This document shows, piece by piece, positions 23,758 to 31,814 of a stretch of 41,414 bases of DNA. This stretch comes from Methanobrevibacter sp. (GTDB lineage: Archaea; Methanobacteriota; Methanobacteria; Methanobacteriales; Methanobacteriaceae): contig NZ_JAFRJO010000058.1 of NCBI RefSeq assembly GCF_017432245.1, positions 1-41,414 of the forward strand, in the 5' to 3' direction. A program made the position numbers and the translations under genes. The notes below the pieces were generated by a model. That model ran no database searches. It was not told the DNA's origin and saw only the letters and a list, made by a program, of their open reading frames with translations. The stretch's first letter is position 1, and every line of letters begins with the position of its first letter.

Positions 23758-24546
23758 TCAAATTTCAGGAAATGCCTTATCGAGAATTCTGTCAACATCA
23801 ATTTCAAGTGATTCCACATTTCTTTTGAAATGTCCCAAATACTCCATATTGCCGCTTTTTCCTTGAATTTTAGAAAGATCCAAATTGATGATATTGTAAT
23901 CATGACTCTTGAAATAGGAGATTATGTCAAGAATCACATCCTTATGAACTTCCCTATCACTGATTATTCCCTTGAATTTACTAGCCAATTCCTTTCCACA
24001 TTCAAATTGGGGCTTAATAAGAAAAACCAATTCAAAATCCTCATCTTCAATAGCTATTCTATCAATGATATGCTTTAAGGAGATGAATGATACATCAGAG
24101 ACTATCATATCTATGCCCTCAAATAAGTTACTTGGGGCATTCTTGAAATTCAACTGTTCATGCAATTCCACTCTTTCATCATTTCTGAGGGAATCTGCCA
24201 TCAAGTCAGTTCCTACATCAATGGCAACAACCCTTTTAGCGCCATTCCTTAAAGAGCAGTCAGTAAATCCCCCAGTTGAAGATCCAATATCCATAATGCT
24301 CCTATTGTTTAAGTCCAAATTGAAGGATTCAATAGCTCCTTCAAGCTTTAATCCTGCTCGGGATACATATTTAAGAGAACTGCTATCTATTATTTCAATT
24401 TTATCATGATCTTTGACCATGTAGCTTGCTTTTGTAACTATCTTGTCATTTACCTTTACATTATTGGATTTAATCAATTCCTTTGACTTGGTTCTTGTAT
24501 TTGCAAATCCATTGCTTACCAAATATTTGTCCAATCTTTCTTTCAT
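23758..24546 (-). CDS. TlyA-family rRNA 2'-O-methyltransferase
   Basis: 262 residues in two domains: an N-terminal S4 RNA-binding domain (ERLDKYLVSNGFANTRTKSKELI) and an FtsJ/RrmJ-type SAM methyltransferase with motif I MDIGSSTGGFTDCSL, IDVGTDLM, MIVSDVSFISL and LIKPQFECG. The K-D-K-E-type catalytic residues are consistent with ribose 2'-O-methylation of rRNA, as for mycobacterial TlyA. The start is ATG 24546, since GGTGT lies five bases before it; the frame extends six codons further without a site. It has a separate transcript with no clear partner. Confidence 0.9.
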   Translation of the reverse strand: MKERLDKYLVSNGFANTRTKSKELIKSNNVKVNDKIVTKASYMVKDHDKIEIIDSSSLKYVSRAGLKLEGAIESFNLDLNNRSIMDIGSSTGGFTDCSLRNGAKRVVAIDVGTDLMADSLRNDERVELHEQLNFKNAPSNLFEGIDMIVSDVSFISLKHIIDRIAIEDEDFELVFLIKPQFECGKELASKFKGIISDREVHKDVILDIISYFKSHDYNIINLDLSKIQGKSGNMEYLGHFKRNVESLEIDVDRILDKAFPEI

Positions 24547-24739
24547 TGCAACACCAGCAATCATTAAATCTTAAGTAAGTGTTTAAAAGCATAATTATAT
24601 TTGTTCATTTTACTTATTAAAATAGATGTGTAAGAAAAATATCAAATAACTTAAAAATCAGCAATTGTGAGAGTGAAAAAAGCCCTAATTTAAAAGATAA
24701 AAATGATAATAAAAGCAGTGAAAATAATAAAAAAAATAA

Positions 24740-24864
24740 AATGGGGAGAAAAGAAAAGAGAATTCATCTCTTTTCTTATTCATATTGTGTTTAAAAATAC
24801 TAGCTAAGATTAAAAATAAAGAGAATGAACCCTTAAACATATTTTATACTTTATAGTATATAAA
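24740..24864 (-). ncRNA. Candidate orphan small RNA
   Basis: In the 455-base spacer between the geranylgeranyl reductase and tlyA genes, TTTATATA lies on the minus strand at 24857-24864. A perfect 11-bp stem (AAGAAAAGAGA / TCTCTTTTCTT, 24751-24777) with a five-base loop follows about 80 bases downstream and is itself followed by a T-rich run. This could produce an RNA of about 90-100 nt. Short frames here lack ribosome binding sites. Alternatively the box is a distant tlyA promoter. The rest of the spacer shows nothing. Confidence 0.3.
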
Positions 24865-25001
24865 GTTTACTTGAAAAATAATAAATTTTAATTGATTTGA
24901 ATAAAATTTAAAAAAATTGTATGTTTTTTAAAAATTATTAAGAAAATATTATTTTTTAAAAAAAATATGAAAAAAGAGAAAAATAAAAAATAGATTATTG
25001 A

Positions 25002-26195
25002 TTAAAATAGAATCTTAAATAACTTTGTAAACTTTAAAGCAAGACGTGGAGATATTTTTAGAAATACTTTTAAAATATCACTTGGAGTCATATTCTTGTA
25101 ATCAAGCCCTACAAATGCATGAATAATATTATTCAAATCATCATCACTTAAAGAAAGATATACATCACGGGCAATAGCCAATTTAGGAATAGCACCTTGA
25201 GTATACTCATCATATAGAACATCATATTCCTTAAGCCTTTCAGCAGAATAATCCTTGTCTCTAATGGCTCTTGCAGCCACCTGACCTGCAGTCTTTCCTC
25301 CTAGCATTCCCAAGATTATTCCTCCACCAGTGATTGGATCTACCTGACCTGCTGCATCACCGCAAACCAATAGGTTATCGCTATATATTTGTCCAATCAA
25401 TCCTCCTATTGGATCTCCACCTACATTAAGTTCAACGGCTTTGGCATTCTTTAATGGAGGATATGATTCAATGAATTCATTTAAGTATTCGATAGCTGGC
25501 TTTTTGCTTGCTGAAGATATTGCAATTCCAACATTTGCGATATCATCTCCCTTTGGAAATACCCAAGCATAGCCTCCACTTGCAAAAGCCCCTAAATGAA
25601 GTTCAATCAGATCCATTCTCTCACAATCAACACCTGCCATTTCATATTGAACTCCAGACATCATATGCTTTGGACTTGTTATTGAGTTTATTCCAAATGC
25701 CCTGGCTATTCTAGATTCAGGACCATCTGCAGCAATTACTATGCGAGCCTTTATTTCAATGATTTCACCCATATGTTCACAATCGATTACATAAAATGAA
25801 CCTTCAGAATCTTCATCTTTCATGATAGATTTTGCCAATGTCTTTACCATTATTTTTGCACCAGCTCTTGCAGCATCCATAGCCATATACTTATCAAAGA
25901 CTTTTCGTTCAATGATATAACCTTTTTCAGGCAAAATTGTCTCATCAAGAGTCAATCTTGTTCTATCAGGTGCAATTAGGGTTCCTCCATTGATTCTCTG
26001 AACAGCCCATTGAGGATCTGGTTCAATCTCCAACCATTTTAGACCATGATCATAAATTCCTTCAGCACACCTTTTAGGAGTTCCTATTTCTGATTTTTTA
26101 TCTATCAATATTACACTTGCTCCCCCTAAAGCAGCATGTTTAGCTGCAGCAGAGCCAGCAGGACCTGCACCAATTACCAATACATCAGTTTCCAT
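25002..26195 (-). CDS. Digeranylgeranylglycerophospholipid reductase
   Basis: FAD enzyme of the geranylgeranyl reductase family that saturates the isoprenoid chains of archaeal ether lipids. It has an N-terminal FAD motif VIGAGPAGSAAAKHA (residues 7-21), the RCAEGI motif with the conserved Cys (about residue 46), a substrate/FAD motif WVFPKGDDIANVGI, and the second FAD motif VCGDAAGQVDPITGGGI. The usual length is about 397 residues. Several ATGs cluster at the start. The one opening METDVLVIG (26195) is chosen from family alignment; GATGAT just upstream could be the ribosome binding site. It stands alone, and is essential for membrane lipid maturation in methanogens. Confidence 0.93.
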   Translation of the reverse strand: METDVLVIGAGPAGSAAAKHAALGGASVILIDKKSEIGTPKRCAEGIYDHGLKWLEIEPDPQWAVQRINGGTLIAPDRTRLTLDETILPEKGYIIERKVFDKYMAMDAARAGAKIMVKTLAKSIMKDEDSEGSFYVIDCEHMGEIIEIKARIVIAADGPESRIARAFGINSITSPKHMMSGVQYEMAGVDCERMDLIELHLGAFASGGYAWVFPKGDDIANVGIAISSASKKPAIEYLNEFIESYPPLKNAKAVELNVGGDPIGGLIGQIYSDNLLVCGDAAGQVDPITGGGIILGMLGGKTAGQVAARAIRDKDYSAERLKEYDVLYDEYTQGAIPKLAIARDVYLSLSDDDLNNIIHAFVGLDYKNMTPSDILKVFLKISPRLALKFTKLFKILF

Positions 26196-26447
26196 CATAA
26201 TTATCATCAAAATCAATAATGTTTTTAATTAATTTTTCTAGTTTAAATTTTAGAATTATATAATAATTAAGAAAATGTAATATTTAAATTTTTAGAAATT
26301 CAATTTTCTAAAAAGGAATGCCGAATTAATTATTAATAGGAAATTTTAAAAAATTAATTTAAAAAAAGGGAATTTTAAAAAAAAGATTAGAATATGAAAT
26401 TTATTTTAAATAAAGAACCAATAAAATCAGCCAAAAAAATATAATGA

Positions 26448-26470
26448 TAGGTTTAAGCAATTTAAACCTA
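26448..26470 (-). terminator. Stem-loop terminator of the secreted protein gene
   Basis: A perfect inverted repeat TAGGTTTAA-x5-TTAAACCTA lies 24 bases after the stop of the minus-strand gene at 26494. On that strand it is followed within nine bases by a seven-T run. Confidence 0.7.
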
Positions 26471-26493
26471 CATTTTTAAATCTAAAATAAATA

Positions 26494-27006
26494 TTAAGCT
26501 CTCACTGATTCAGATATAAATTCTTTTTCAGATGCAGAAACAACGACCAACTTATCATCTTTTGCATATGCAAAAGTGTAATATGGATAAGTAGTAATGG
26601 TATAAATGTAATTGCCACTTACAAATCTAGTTACATTTTCCGGATGATACTCCAGATAACCTGCAACTCCATTAATGGTTTCACTATTACCGCCATAACG
26701 ACGAGCAGTATCATCAGTTGCCTTATGGCTAGGGTTTTTAGAAACACTGAATGTAAGTGTATCATTTCCATTTTTATAATTTTTTATTTCTGAGAAATAA
26801 GCTATATTATCAACAGTTTTGTTATATTTTGTTGTGCTGTTTCTTACAATTTCCTCAAAACCATCAGGGAGATTAAAATCTATTCCATCAACAGTTACAA
26901 CATTTCCACCATTCAGGAGAGTTCCAAGATCAAAAGCATTGGCCGCCCCTATACTCACAATAGCTAAAATCGCTACAATCAATAGAGCAAATAGTTTTTT
27001 ATTCAT
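26494..27006 (-). CDS. Small secreted protein, 170 residues
   Basis: Not recognised. It has a clear signal peptide (basic MNKK, hydrophobic to about residue 22, cleavage near ANA-FD). The mature domain of about 145 residues contains VDGIDFNLPDGFEEI and, later, INGVAGYLEYHPENVTRF and YTFAYAKDDKLVVVSASE. There is no Cys and no anchor, and several N-x-S/T sequons suggest N-glycosylation. The layout (short predicted beta strands) resembles small exported Methanobrevibacter proteins with a single soluble domain. ATG 27006 has an AAGGTG site. Single-gene transcript ending at the hairpin at 26448-26470. Confidence 0.75.
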   Translation of the reverse strand: MNKKLFALLIVAILAIVSIGAANAFDLGTLLNGGNVVTVDGIDFNLPDGFEEIVRNSTTKYNKTVDNIAYFSEIKNYKNGNDTLTFSVSKNPSHKATDDTARRYGGNSETINGVAGYLEYHPENVTRFVSGNYIYTITTYPYYTFAYAKDDKLVVVSASEKEFISESVRA

Positions 27007-27376
27007 TTAAATGCACCTTAATCCATTTTGTAATATTATTTATATCATTTTTTATAAATAAAATTATTCATTTGATTAAGTATTCATTTAATAATTTTAA
27101 ATTAAATCATACTATTGTGAAGAAATTTTTATAATTCTATCATAATTTTTATGAAATAGAAATAAAATATTAAAAAATTTTCAAAAGATCAATAAAAAAA
27201 TAACTGAAAAATAACTGAAATAAAAATAACTAAAAAATAACTGAAATAAAAATAACTAAAAAATAACTAAAATAAAAATAATTAAAATAAAAATATAAAA
27301 TATGAAAAAGAATAAAAAGAAATAAAAAAAGTGTAAAAATATAAATAAAAAAAATAAAATTAGAAAAGTCATTTAT
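27007..27376. repeat. A+T spacer with 26-bp tandem repeat x 3
   Basis: The 370-base gap upstream of the secreted protein gene contains a 26-bp unit (starting ATAACTGAAATAAAAATAAC) repeated at 27211-27236 and 27237-27262 and, with changes, 27263-27288. No gene was seen. Promoter elements for the secreted protein should lie at 27030-27070, where the sequence is too A+T-rich to choose a box. Confidence 0.7.
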
Positions 27377-28135
27377 CTAATAATAGAATTCAAGCTCTTT
27401 TCTTTCTGCATTTGCACTTTCAAATTTAGGTTTTGTTGCTTCAAATGCATCTCCAGTGAAAGCTCTTGCATTTTCTGGGCAAATGTTAATGCATGATGTG
27501 CATCTTGAACATAAGTCAAGGTCTACATCTGCAGGATCATCATCTGGAATAGCTTTCTCAGGACAAACACCCACACATTCAAGACAAAATACACATTTTG
27601 CTTCATCACAGCTTACGACAAATGGAAGCTGCTTATAGTCGACATAAGGCCTGTTTCCTGGAATTTCTGATTCTAAAGAACCGCCTGCTTCAATTTTTTC
27701 AATGCATTTTTGTGCAAACTCATTGATCTTTTCAATGTCTGCCTCATCAGGCCTTCCAACTGCAACACCATCAAAGATGGAATGATGGCTTATAGTGGAT
27801 GCTGCTGCGATTACATCAAAATTGTTTTCCTTCAACAAGTCAACAAGTTCAATCAATGCATCACTTACATGGGCATTTCCATAATTTACAACAGCAATAG
27901 CTTTAGTATTGTCACCTGTCAATTTTGATAACCTATCCCTTGCGGTTTTTGGAATTCTTCCTGCAAATACAGGCATACCAACTACAACAATATCATCTGA
28001 TTCAAAATTCTTTTCATCATTGAAATACAACAAGTCACAAACAACACTTTCCTCATCAAAATTGTTAGCTATTTGACTAACTACTTTTTTTGTAGTTTCA
28101 GATGGACTGAAAAAAACTGCAATAACCTTACTCAT
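27377..28135 (-). CDS. EFR1-type flavodoxin/ferredoxin fusion
   Basis: 252 residues. The N-terminal flavodoxin-like domain binds FMN (phosphate loop SPSETTKKV, residues 10-18; VVGMPVFAGRIPKTA). The C-terminal domain holds two [4Fe-4S] clusters: CVFCLECVGVCP and CSRCTSCINICP. The fused electron carrier is soluble and probably shuttles low-potential electrons between hydrogenase or ferredoxin pools and a reductase. ATG 28135 has an AGGTGAG site. It lies 36 bases downstream of the DUF3194 gene on the same strand, at the 3' end of the information-processing cluster, though a functional link there is unlikely. Confidence 0.92.
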   Translation of the reverse strand: MSKVIAVFFSPSETTKKVVSQIANNFDEESVVCDLLYFNDEKNFESDDIVVVGMPVFAGRIPKTARDRLSKLTGDNTKAIAVVNYGNAHVSDALIELVDLLKENNFDVIAAASTISHHSIFDGVAVGRPDEADIEKINEFAQKCIEKIEAGGSLESEIPGNRPYVDYKQLPFVVSCDEAKCVFCLECVGVCPEKAIPDDDPADVDLDLCSRCTSCINICPENARAFTGDAFEATKPKFESANAERKELEFYY

Positions 28136-28171
28136 TTTCTCACCTATTTTAATGAAATCAAATTCAATTCA

Positions 28172-28465
28172 TTATCTGTAATGTTCGTTAATGTATTCAT
28201 CAAGTTCTAAGTAAGACTCATCGATTACTTCATCGATTCTTTCATTAGATAAATCGGACAACTCATCTGTATCAATTTCTATTGACGCCCATACATCAAG
28301 TTCCCCTTTTTCATTAGGATAATCAATTTCAATGCTTACATCCATATCCAAAATTTCCTTTTGGGACTTTACTGAAGATGAGATTTTCTTCACAATAGTT
28401 TCAGATAAAAAATTTGAAATGTCTTCAAGATCATCTTCAGATAATTCTTTAAGTTTTGATACCAT
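28172..28465 (-). CDS. DUF3194-family protein
   Basis: A 97-residue acidic protein: two short helices (LSEDDLEDISNFLSETIVKKI), a beta segment (DVSIEIDYPNEKGELDVWASIEID) and a C-terminal helix. This pattern and the position right after prefoldin beta match the archaeal DUF3194 group of unknown function. ATG 28465 has an AAGGTGTT site. Conservation next to prefoldin suggests a role in protein folding or ribosome assembly, which is inference. Confidence 0.7.
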   Translation of the reverse strand: MVSKLKELSEDDLEDISNFLSETIVKKISSSVKSQKEILDMDVSIEIDYPNEKGELDVWASIEIDTDELSDLSNERIDEVIDESYLELDEYINEHYR

Positions 28466-28602
28466 GATAACACCTTAAAAAAATTATTAATAAAAAATTA
28501 AAATTTAATGGATTGAATAAAACAAAAAAATTATTTTATACAATACGAATTAAAAAAATGAAAAATAAAAAAAGAAAATAGAAAAAAATAAATTTAATCT
28601 AT

Positions 28603-28950
28603 TTATCCTTGAATTCCACCCATAGCTTGTTGGATGGTTGCTTGCATTTCTTCAAGTTTTTTCATGACTCTTTCTTCTTGACGGGTCATGGTTTGTTGTC
28701 TTAATTTAAGAGTTTCAACTTTGTCTTCAAGCTCTTCTAATGTTTCATTACGTTCAACTTTAATGAGTAAGTTTCCTGCAGATTTGAATACTTCAGCTCC
28801 TTCTGGAGTCTTTTTAAGTTCTGCAAGAGCGGTTTCAGTTTCTCTTAATTGAATGTCAACGTTTTGTTTTTGAATGGTTACAGCTTGAGCTTGTTGTTGT
28901 AATTGTTGGAATTGGTTTAATTGATGTTGTATATTTTGTGGAATTTCCAT
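28603..28950 (-). CDS. pfdB: Prefoldin subunit beta
   Basis: Jellyfish-shaped hexameric chaperone subunit that delivers unfolded proteins to the thermosome. 115 residues: an N-terminal coiled coil rich in Gln (QLNQFQQLQQQAQAV), the central beta hairpin (VFKSAGNLLIKVERNETLEEL) and a C-terminal coiled coil (LKLRQQTMTRQEERVMKKLEEMQ). The length is normal. ATG 28950 has an AAGGTGA site. It is preceded by Pcc1 and followed by DUF3194 on the same strand, the conserved archaeal order. Confidence 0.96.
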   Translation of the reverse strand: MEIPQNIQHQLNQFQQLQQQAQAVTIQKQNVDIQLRETETALAELKKTPEGAEVFKSAGNLLIKVERNETLEELEDKVETLKLRQQTMTRQEERVMKKLEEMQATIQQAMGGIQG

Positions 28951-29077
28951 ATTTTCACCTTTAATCTTTTTTTTATAATAATATTAGTTTAATTTTTAAT
29001 TATTCAATATAATTAGCTAATAAATCATTATAGTATAATATATCATTAGTTAAATATTTAAAACTATTGATTGATAA

Positions 29078-29347
29078 TTAAGTTTCAGTCAATTCATTTA
29101 TCTCAACAGATAATTTAATCCATTTGATAGCTGAATTGATGGATGCTCTAAATGATGTTGCATCTTCTGCATCTATTGTGATTATGATAGAATTCTTATC
29201 CAATTTCAAATCCATGGAAGATCTGTAATCAGGAGAAGTCTCAAATTCAAGCAATATTGAATCGTAAACTATTTTAGCTTGCTTTTCTGTGTCAAAATCA
29301 ATGACAATGTCACTATTGATTGACTTTAATATATCACTTTCACTAAT
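29078..29347 (-). CDS. pcc1: KEOPS complex subunit Pcc1 (apparent ATT start)
   Basis: A small dimerisation subunit of the KEOPS complex that makes threonylcarbamoyl-adenosine at position 37 of tRNAs. The frame to TAA 29078 reads SESDILKSINSDIVIDF near the start, then SPDYRSSMDLKLDKNSIII and ITIDAEDATSFRASINSAIKW, the typical Pcc1 beta-beta-alpha-beta pattern. No ATG, GTG or TTG occurs early in frame; the first would cut away most of the domain. A strong site GGAGAG (29354-29359) lies six bases before an ATT codon at 29347-29345, giving 89 residues, normal for Pcc1. It lies 25 bases after the Brix gene and before prefoldin beta, as in other euryarchaea. The gene identity is secure; the start codon is inferred. 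Confidence 0.85.
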   Translation of the reverse strand: MSESDILKSINSDIVIDFDTEKQAKIVYDSILLEFETSPDYRSSMDLKLDKNSIIITIDAEDATSFRASINSAIKWIKLSVEINELTET

Positions 29348-29372
29348 ATGAATCTCTCCTAAAAATTTCTAT

Positions 29373-29864
29373 CTAATTTTCAACTATCTTTTTAACGTTT
29401 ATTTGGAAATCTATTTGTTCTCCTTTCTTATTTACAAAATAGAGAATTGCAAAGTTCTTGTCATCATCATAATCAGCATAGGATATCCTAATGTAATTTG
29501 AGTCTTGAGGCTCGGTAGTAACTTCAATCCCTAAGACTTCAGCCAAAACATCCAGTTCCCTTACAGTGGATCTGATTTTCAAATCCTTAGGACTGATGTG
29601 AAGACGCTCATTTGTAGTGTTTACAGAAACAAGCAAAGCCAATTTCTCATTTGCCTCAAGGTCATAAAAAGTCAATTTGCTTGGATTTCCCTTAATCTGA
29701 TACACTAAAACAAGACTGTCATGACCTAATTGCTTTGCTTTAATAAGCAAATCCCTTAAGCTGCTTTTTCCCCTATTGGTATAGTCAAAACCAAAGGCAT
29801 GGGAAAAATTCTTGCAGAAAGTTCTTGTTTTCTGAGATGGTTTTCTTGATGTAGAAATAAGCAT
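29373..29864 (-). CDS. Archaeal Brix-domain (Imp4-like) ribosome biogenesis protein
   Basis: 163 residues: a single Brix domain starting LISTSRKPSQKTRTFCKNFSHAF, with the RGKSSLRDLLIKAK segment and the LSPKDL-like turn ISPKDLKIR. Archaeal Brix proteins are related to eukaryotic Imp4/Rpf1 and are thought to assist rRNA folding. ATG 29864 has an AGAGGAT site. The place between rpoP and pcc1 is the conserved order. A 225-base spacer to rpoP (29865-30089) holds one hydrophobic short frame without a clear start site. Confidence 0.9.
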   Translation of the reverse strand: MLISTSRKPSQKTRTFCKNFSHAFGFDYTNRGKSSLRDLLIKAKQLGHDSLVLVYQIKGNPSKLTFYDLEANEKLALLVSVNTTNERLHISPKDLKIRSTVRELDVLAEVLGIEVTTEPQDSNYIRISYADYDDDKNFAILYFVNKKGEQIDFQINVKKIVEN

Positions 29865-30089
29865 GATAATCCTCTTTTTATATAATTTAAATAAGAATTA
29901 GAATTGAAAATGCATAAAATTAGTGAAAAGTATAAAAAACTAATTTTAATATATTAATATTAAAATTAGCAGCTAAAATAACTAAATAGCTAATAAAAAT
30001 AGGAATGAAAGCAGTGATTGCGACTGCCATAAGCCAAATAGTTATTAAAGATAATTAAAGAATTAATTACTAATAAAAAATATTAATAA

Positions 30090-30221
30090 CTATCTTGCTT
30101 TTACAGGTTTTCTAACTTCTGGAACTTTTTTAAATAAAATCCTATATCTACATTTAGGACATTTATTTTCCATGTAACCTTTATGGTCCACTTCAGTTCC
30201 ACATTCAGGACATCTGTACAA
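30090..30221 (-). CDS. rpoP: DNA-directed RNA polymerase subunit P (Rpo12)
   Basis: A zinc-ribbon subunit of archaeal RNA polymerase, 43 residues: [12 protein letters not shown], then [13 protein letters not shown] and [11 protein letters not shown]. The two CPxC pairs and the basic RYRILFKK tail are the family hallmark. The start is TTG at 30221, directly after the stop codon of rpl37Ae. The site GGAGGAAA lies in the last codons of that gene, so translation is coupled. Its size makes it easy to miss. The next gene encodes the Brix protein, as in other archaea. Confidence 0.93.
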   Translation of the reverse strand: MYRCPECGTEVDHKGYMENKCPKCRYRILFKKVPEVRKPVKAR

Positions 30222-30491
30222 TTAGTTTCCTCCAACTACTCTTTTAATGTTACGGGTAGCAGCTTTTGCCATTGGAGTTTCAGGTACGTATGCTCCACCG
30301 GTAAAGACAGTACCACATTTTTTACATTCCCAAATTCCAGCGCTTACTCTTTTTACGTAAGGTCTGTCACATTTAGGGCAAACATGTTTCTTTTTCATGT
30401 TTTCTTCGATCTTTTTAACTTGTCTTTTTGCTTTTCTTCCGTATCTAGCACCAAATCTGCCAGTAATACCTACTTTTTTTGTTCTTGCCAT
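30222..30491 (-). CDS. rpl37ae: 50S ribosomal protein L37Ae
   Basis: 89 residues of the large-subunit protein eL43. The basic N-terminus ([18 protein letters not shown]) is followed by a zinc ribbon, [11 protein letters not shown] and [19 protein letters not shown]. Length and motifs are standard. ATG 30491 has a GGAGATA site, and the final Gly-Gly-Asn codons supply the ribosome binding site of rpoP. A long leader with two hairpins precedes it. Confidence 0.96.
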   Translation of the reverse strand: MARTKKVGITGRFGARYGRKAKRQVKKIEENMKKKHVCPKCDRPYVKRVSAGIWECKKCGTVFTGGAYVPETPMAKAATRNIKRVVGGN

Positions 30492-31011
30492 TTAAAATAT
30501 CTCCAGTAAAATTGAATTAATTAAATAAGTTATTAAGCTTCAACACCTACAAAGCTTAATCTGAAATATTATTTAATCCTTCACATGATAAACAATAAAT
30601 ATGATAGTGATAAGACATACTCTTGTCTTAAATTGTAAGATTAAATAAAAAAATCTGCTTTACTAATTATAAAACTAAAATAATAATTAAAATAAAGAGA
30701 ATTCGTTAAAAGTATAAAGCCATTACAGCAATTAGGCTATAAACTTAACTAATAATATAATATAGTATTTGAAAGTATATAAAGTTAATGGTTTTTAGAT
30801 ATTTTAATTTGAGAAAAATAGCTGTTTTTTATTTTAGATTTAAATAAATCTTTAAATTTACAATTTAACATTAAATTAAACCATTTTTTACAATAATTAT
30901 TTATATTCAAAGGATTTTTAAAAATAAAAATAAAATTGAAAATAAATTATAAGAAATAAAAAATTAATAGAAAAATAAAAAATATTAAAACTAGTAAGGA
31001 TTAGTTCCAAA
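30492..31011 (-). promoter_or_regulatory. rpl37Ae leader and promoter region with two hairpins
   Basis: No gene was seen in this 520-base gap. TTTATATA on the minus strand at 30777-30784 predicts a transcript start near 30755, so the rpl37Ae leader would be about 260 nt. It contains two perfect stems: TTAAGCTT with an 11-base loop (30533-30559) and TAAGACA with a six-base loop (30611-30630). Autogenous control by a ribosomal protein is one possible explanation. The rest (30790-31011) is A+T-rich spacer after rrp42. Confidence 0.4.
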
Positions 31012-31803
31012 CTAGTCTAAATTACTTAATAAATCGTCTTTAGTGGTAAATGCCATATGTACAGCATCAAGGATTTCATCCCTGGTTAAAGGTGCTTCTC
31101 CACCTTTTTGCATAGAACAGACATGGTTTCCTTCATCAGTAACACCAATGGTTATTCTAGCTTCCAAGATTTCTTCCTCTTCTAAAGAAGGATCTAAAAT
31201 CAAGCCATCACCGATTTTTACAAAGGTGGATAAAGCCAATTTGTCTCTGATAGGTAAATCCATGGTTTCATCTTCAGACAATACAACTTCATCATCAATG
31301 TATTCAGCAACAGGCAATTTAGTGTTCATTAAAGCTGCCATTACAGCAAGATTAGATGCATCAAATAAGTTTCCATCGTAATCAATAACGTGTAAGTCAA
31401 TGAAAAGCATCCATACTTTTTTGCCTTCTTCAATACAAAGCTTTTCCAAGTCCACTAATTCACTTTCACGAATTCCACGGTCTACTACACGAGCAAGCTC
31501 AATGGATTCAGGGCTAGGTGGACCTGGTTCAAATCCAGGAGCAGCCATTGGCAATAGTTCACAATTAGTCATTAATACACCTAAATTAGGAGTGTCACCA
31601 AATGGTTCACCAATAGTTGGTTTCACACCTACAATAACTTGGGTGTCACCTAATTTAACTCTTGCAGAACCTTCTGCCTTTTCAATCACATTAGGTTCAA
31701 TGAAAATATCTCTTCTTTCATCAAAAGCTCTTCCATCAGCTCTTTTACCATCATTTATAAGTCTTGTAATACTTCTTCTAGTAATTTCTGGTACAATATC
31801 CAT
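31012..31803 (-). CDS. rrp42: Exosome complex component Rrp42
   Basis: The non-catalytic RNase PH-fold subunit of the archaeal exosome ring, pairing with Rrp41. 263 residues with GKRADGRAFDERRDIFIEPNVIEKAEGSA, TPNLGVLMTNCELLPMAAPGFEPG, and the C-terminal HLKI-type region around EGNHVCSMQKGGEAPL. Usual length. ATG 31803 comes 11 bases after the end of rrp41, with its ribosome binding site in that gap. Third of the rrp4-rrp41-rrp42 set. Confidence 0.96.
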   Translation of the reverse strand: MDIVPEITRRSITRLINDGKRADGRAFDERRDIFIEPNVIEKAEGSARVKLGDTQVIVGVKPTIGEPFGDTPNLGVLMTNCELLPMAAPGFEPGPPSPESIELARVVDRGIRESELVDLEKLCIEEGKKVWMLFIDLHVIDYDGNLFDASNLAVMAALMNTKLPVAEYIDDEVVLSEDETMDLPIRDKLALSTFVKIGDGLILDPSLEEEEILEARITIGVTDEGNHVCSMQKGGEAPLTRDEILDAVHMAFTTKDDLLSNLD

Positions 31804-31814
31804 ATTTTCACAAC

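Noticed and set aside
24690-24840. Short frames (33-34 codons) around the 11-bp stem upstream of tlyA
   Set aside because: No ribosome binding site, and composition is dominated by A+T-rich simple sequence; a small RNA or spacer is more likely.
29940-30060. Hydrophobic short frame on the minus strand between rpoP and the Brix gene (about 35 residues, opening MAVAITAFIPIF)
   Set aside because: It has no Shine-Dalgarno site, is very short and lies in a low-complexity A+T spacer; nothing beyond hydrophobicity supports it.
30005-30060. Plus-strand 17-codon frame with AGGA before its ATG
   Set aside because: Too short, and antisense to the direction of the whole cluster; probably chance.
31525-31550. 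GGTTCAAATCC, resembling a tRNA T-loop
   Set aside because: It lies inside the conserved rrp42 coding sequence, and no acceptor stem or anticodon arm can be formed around it.
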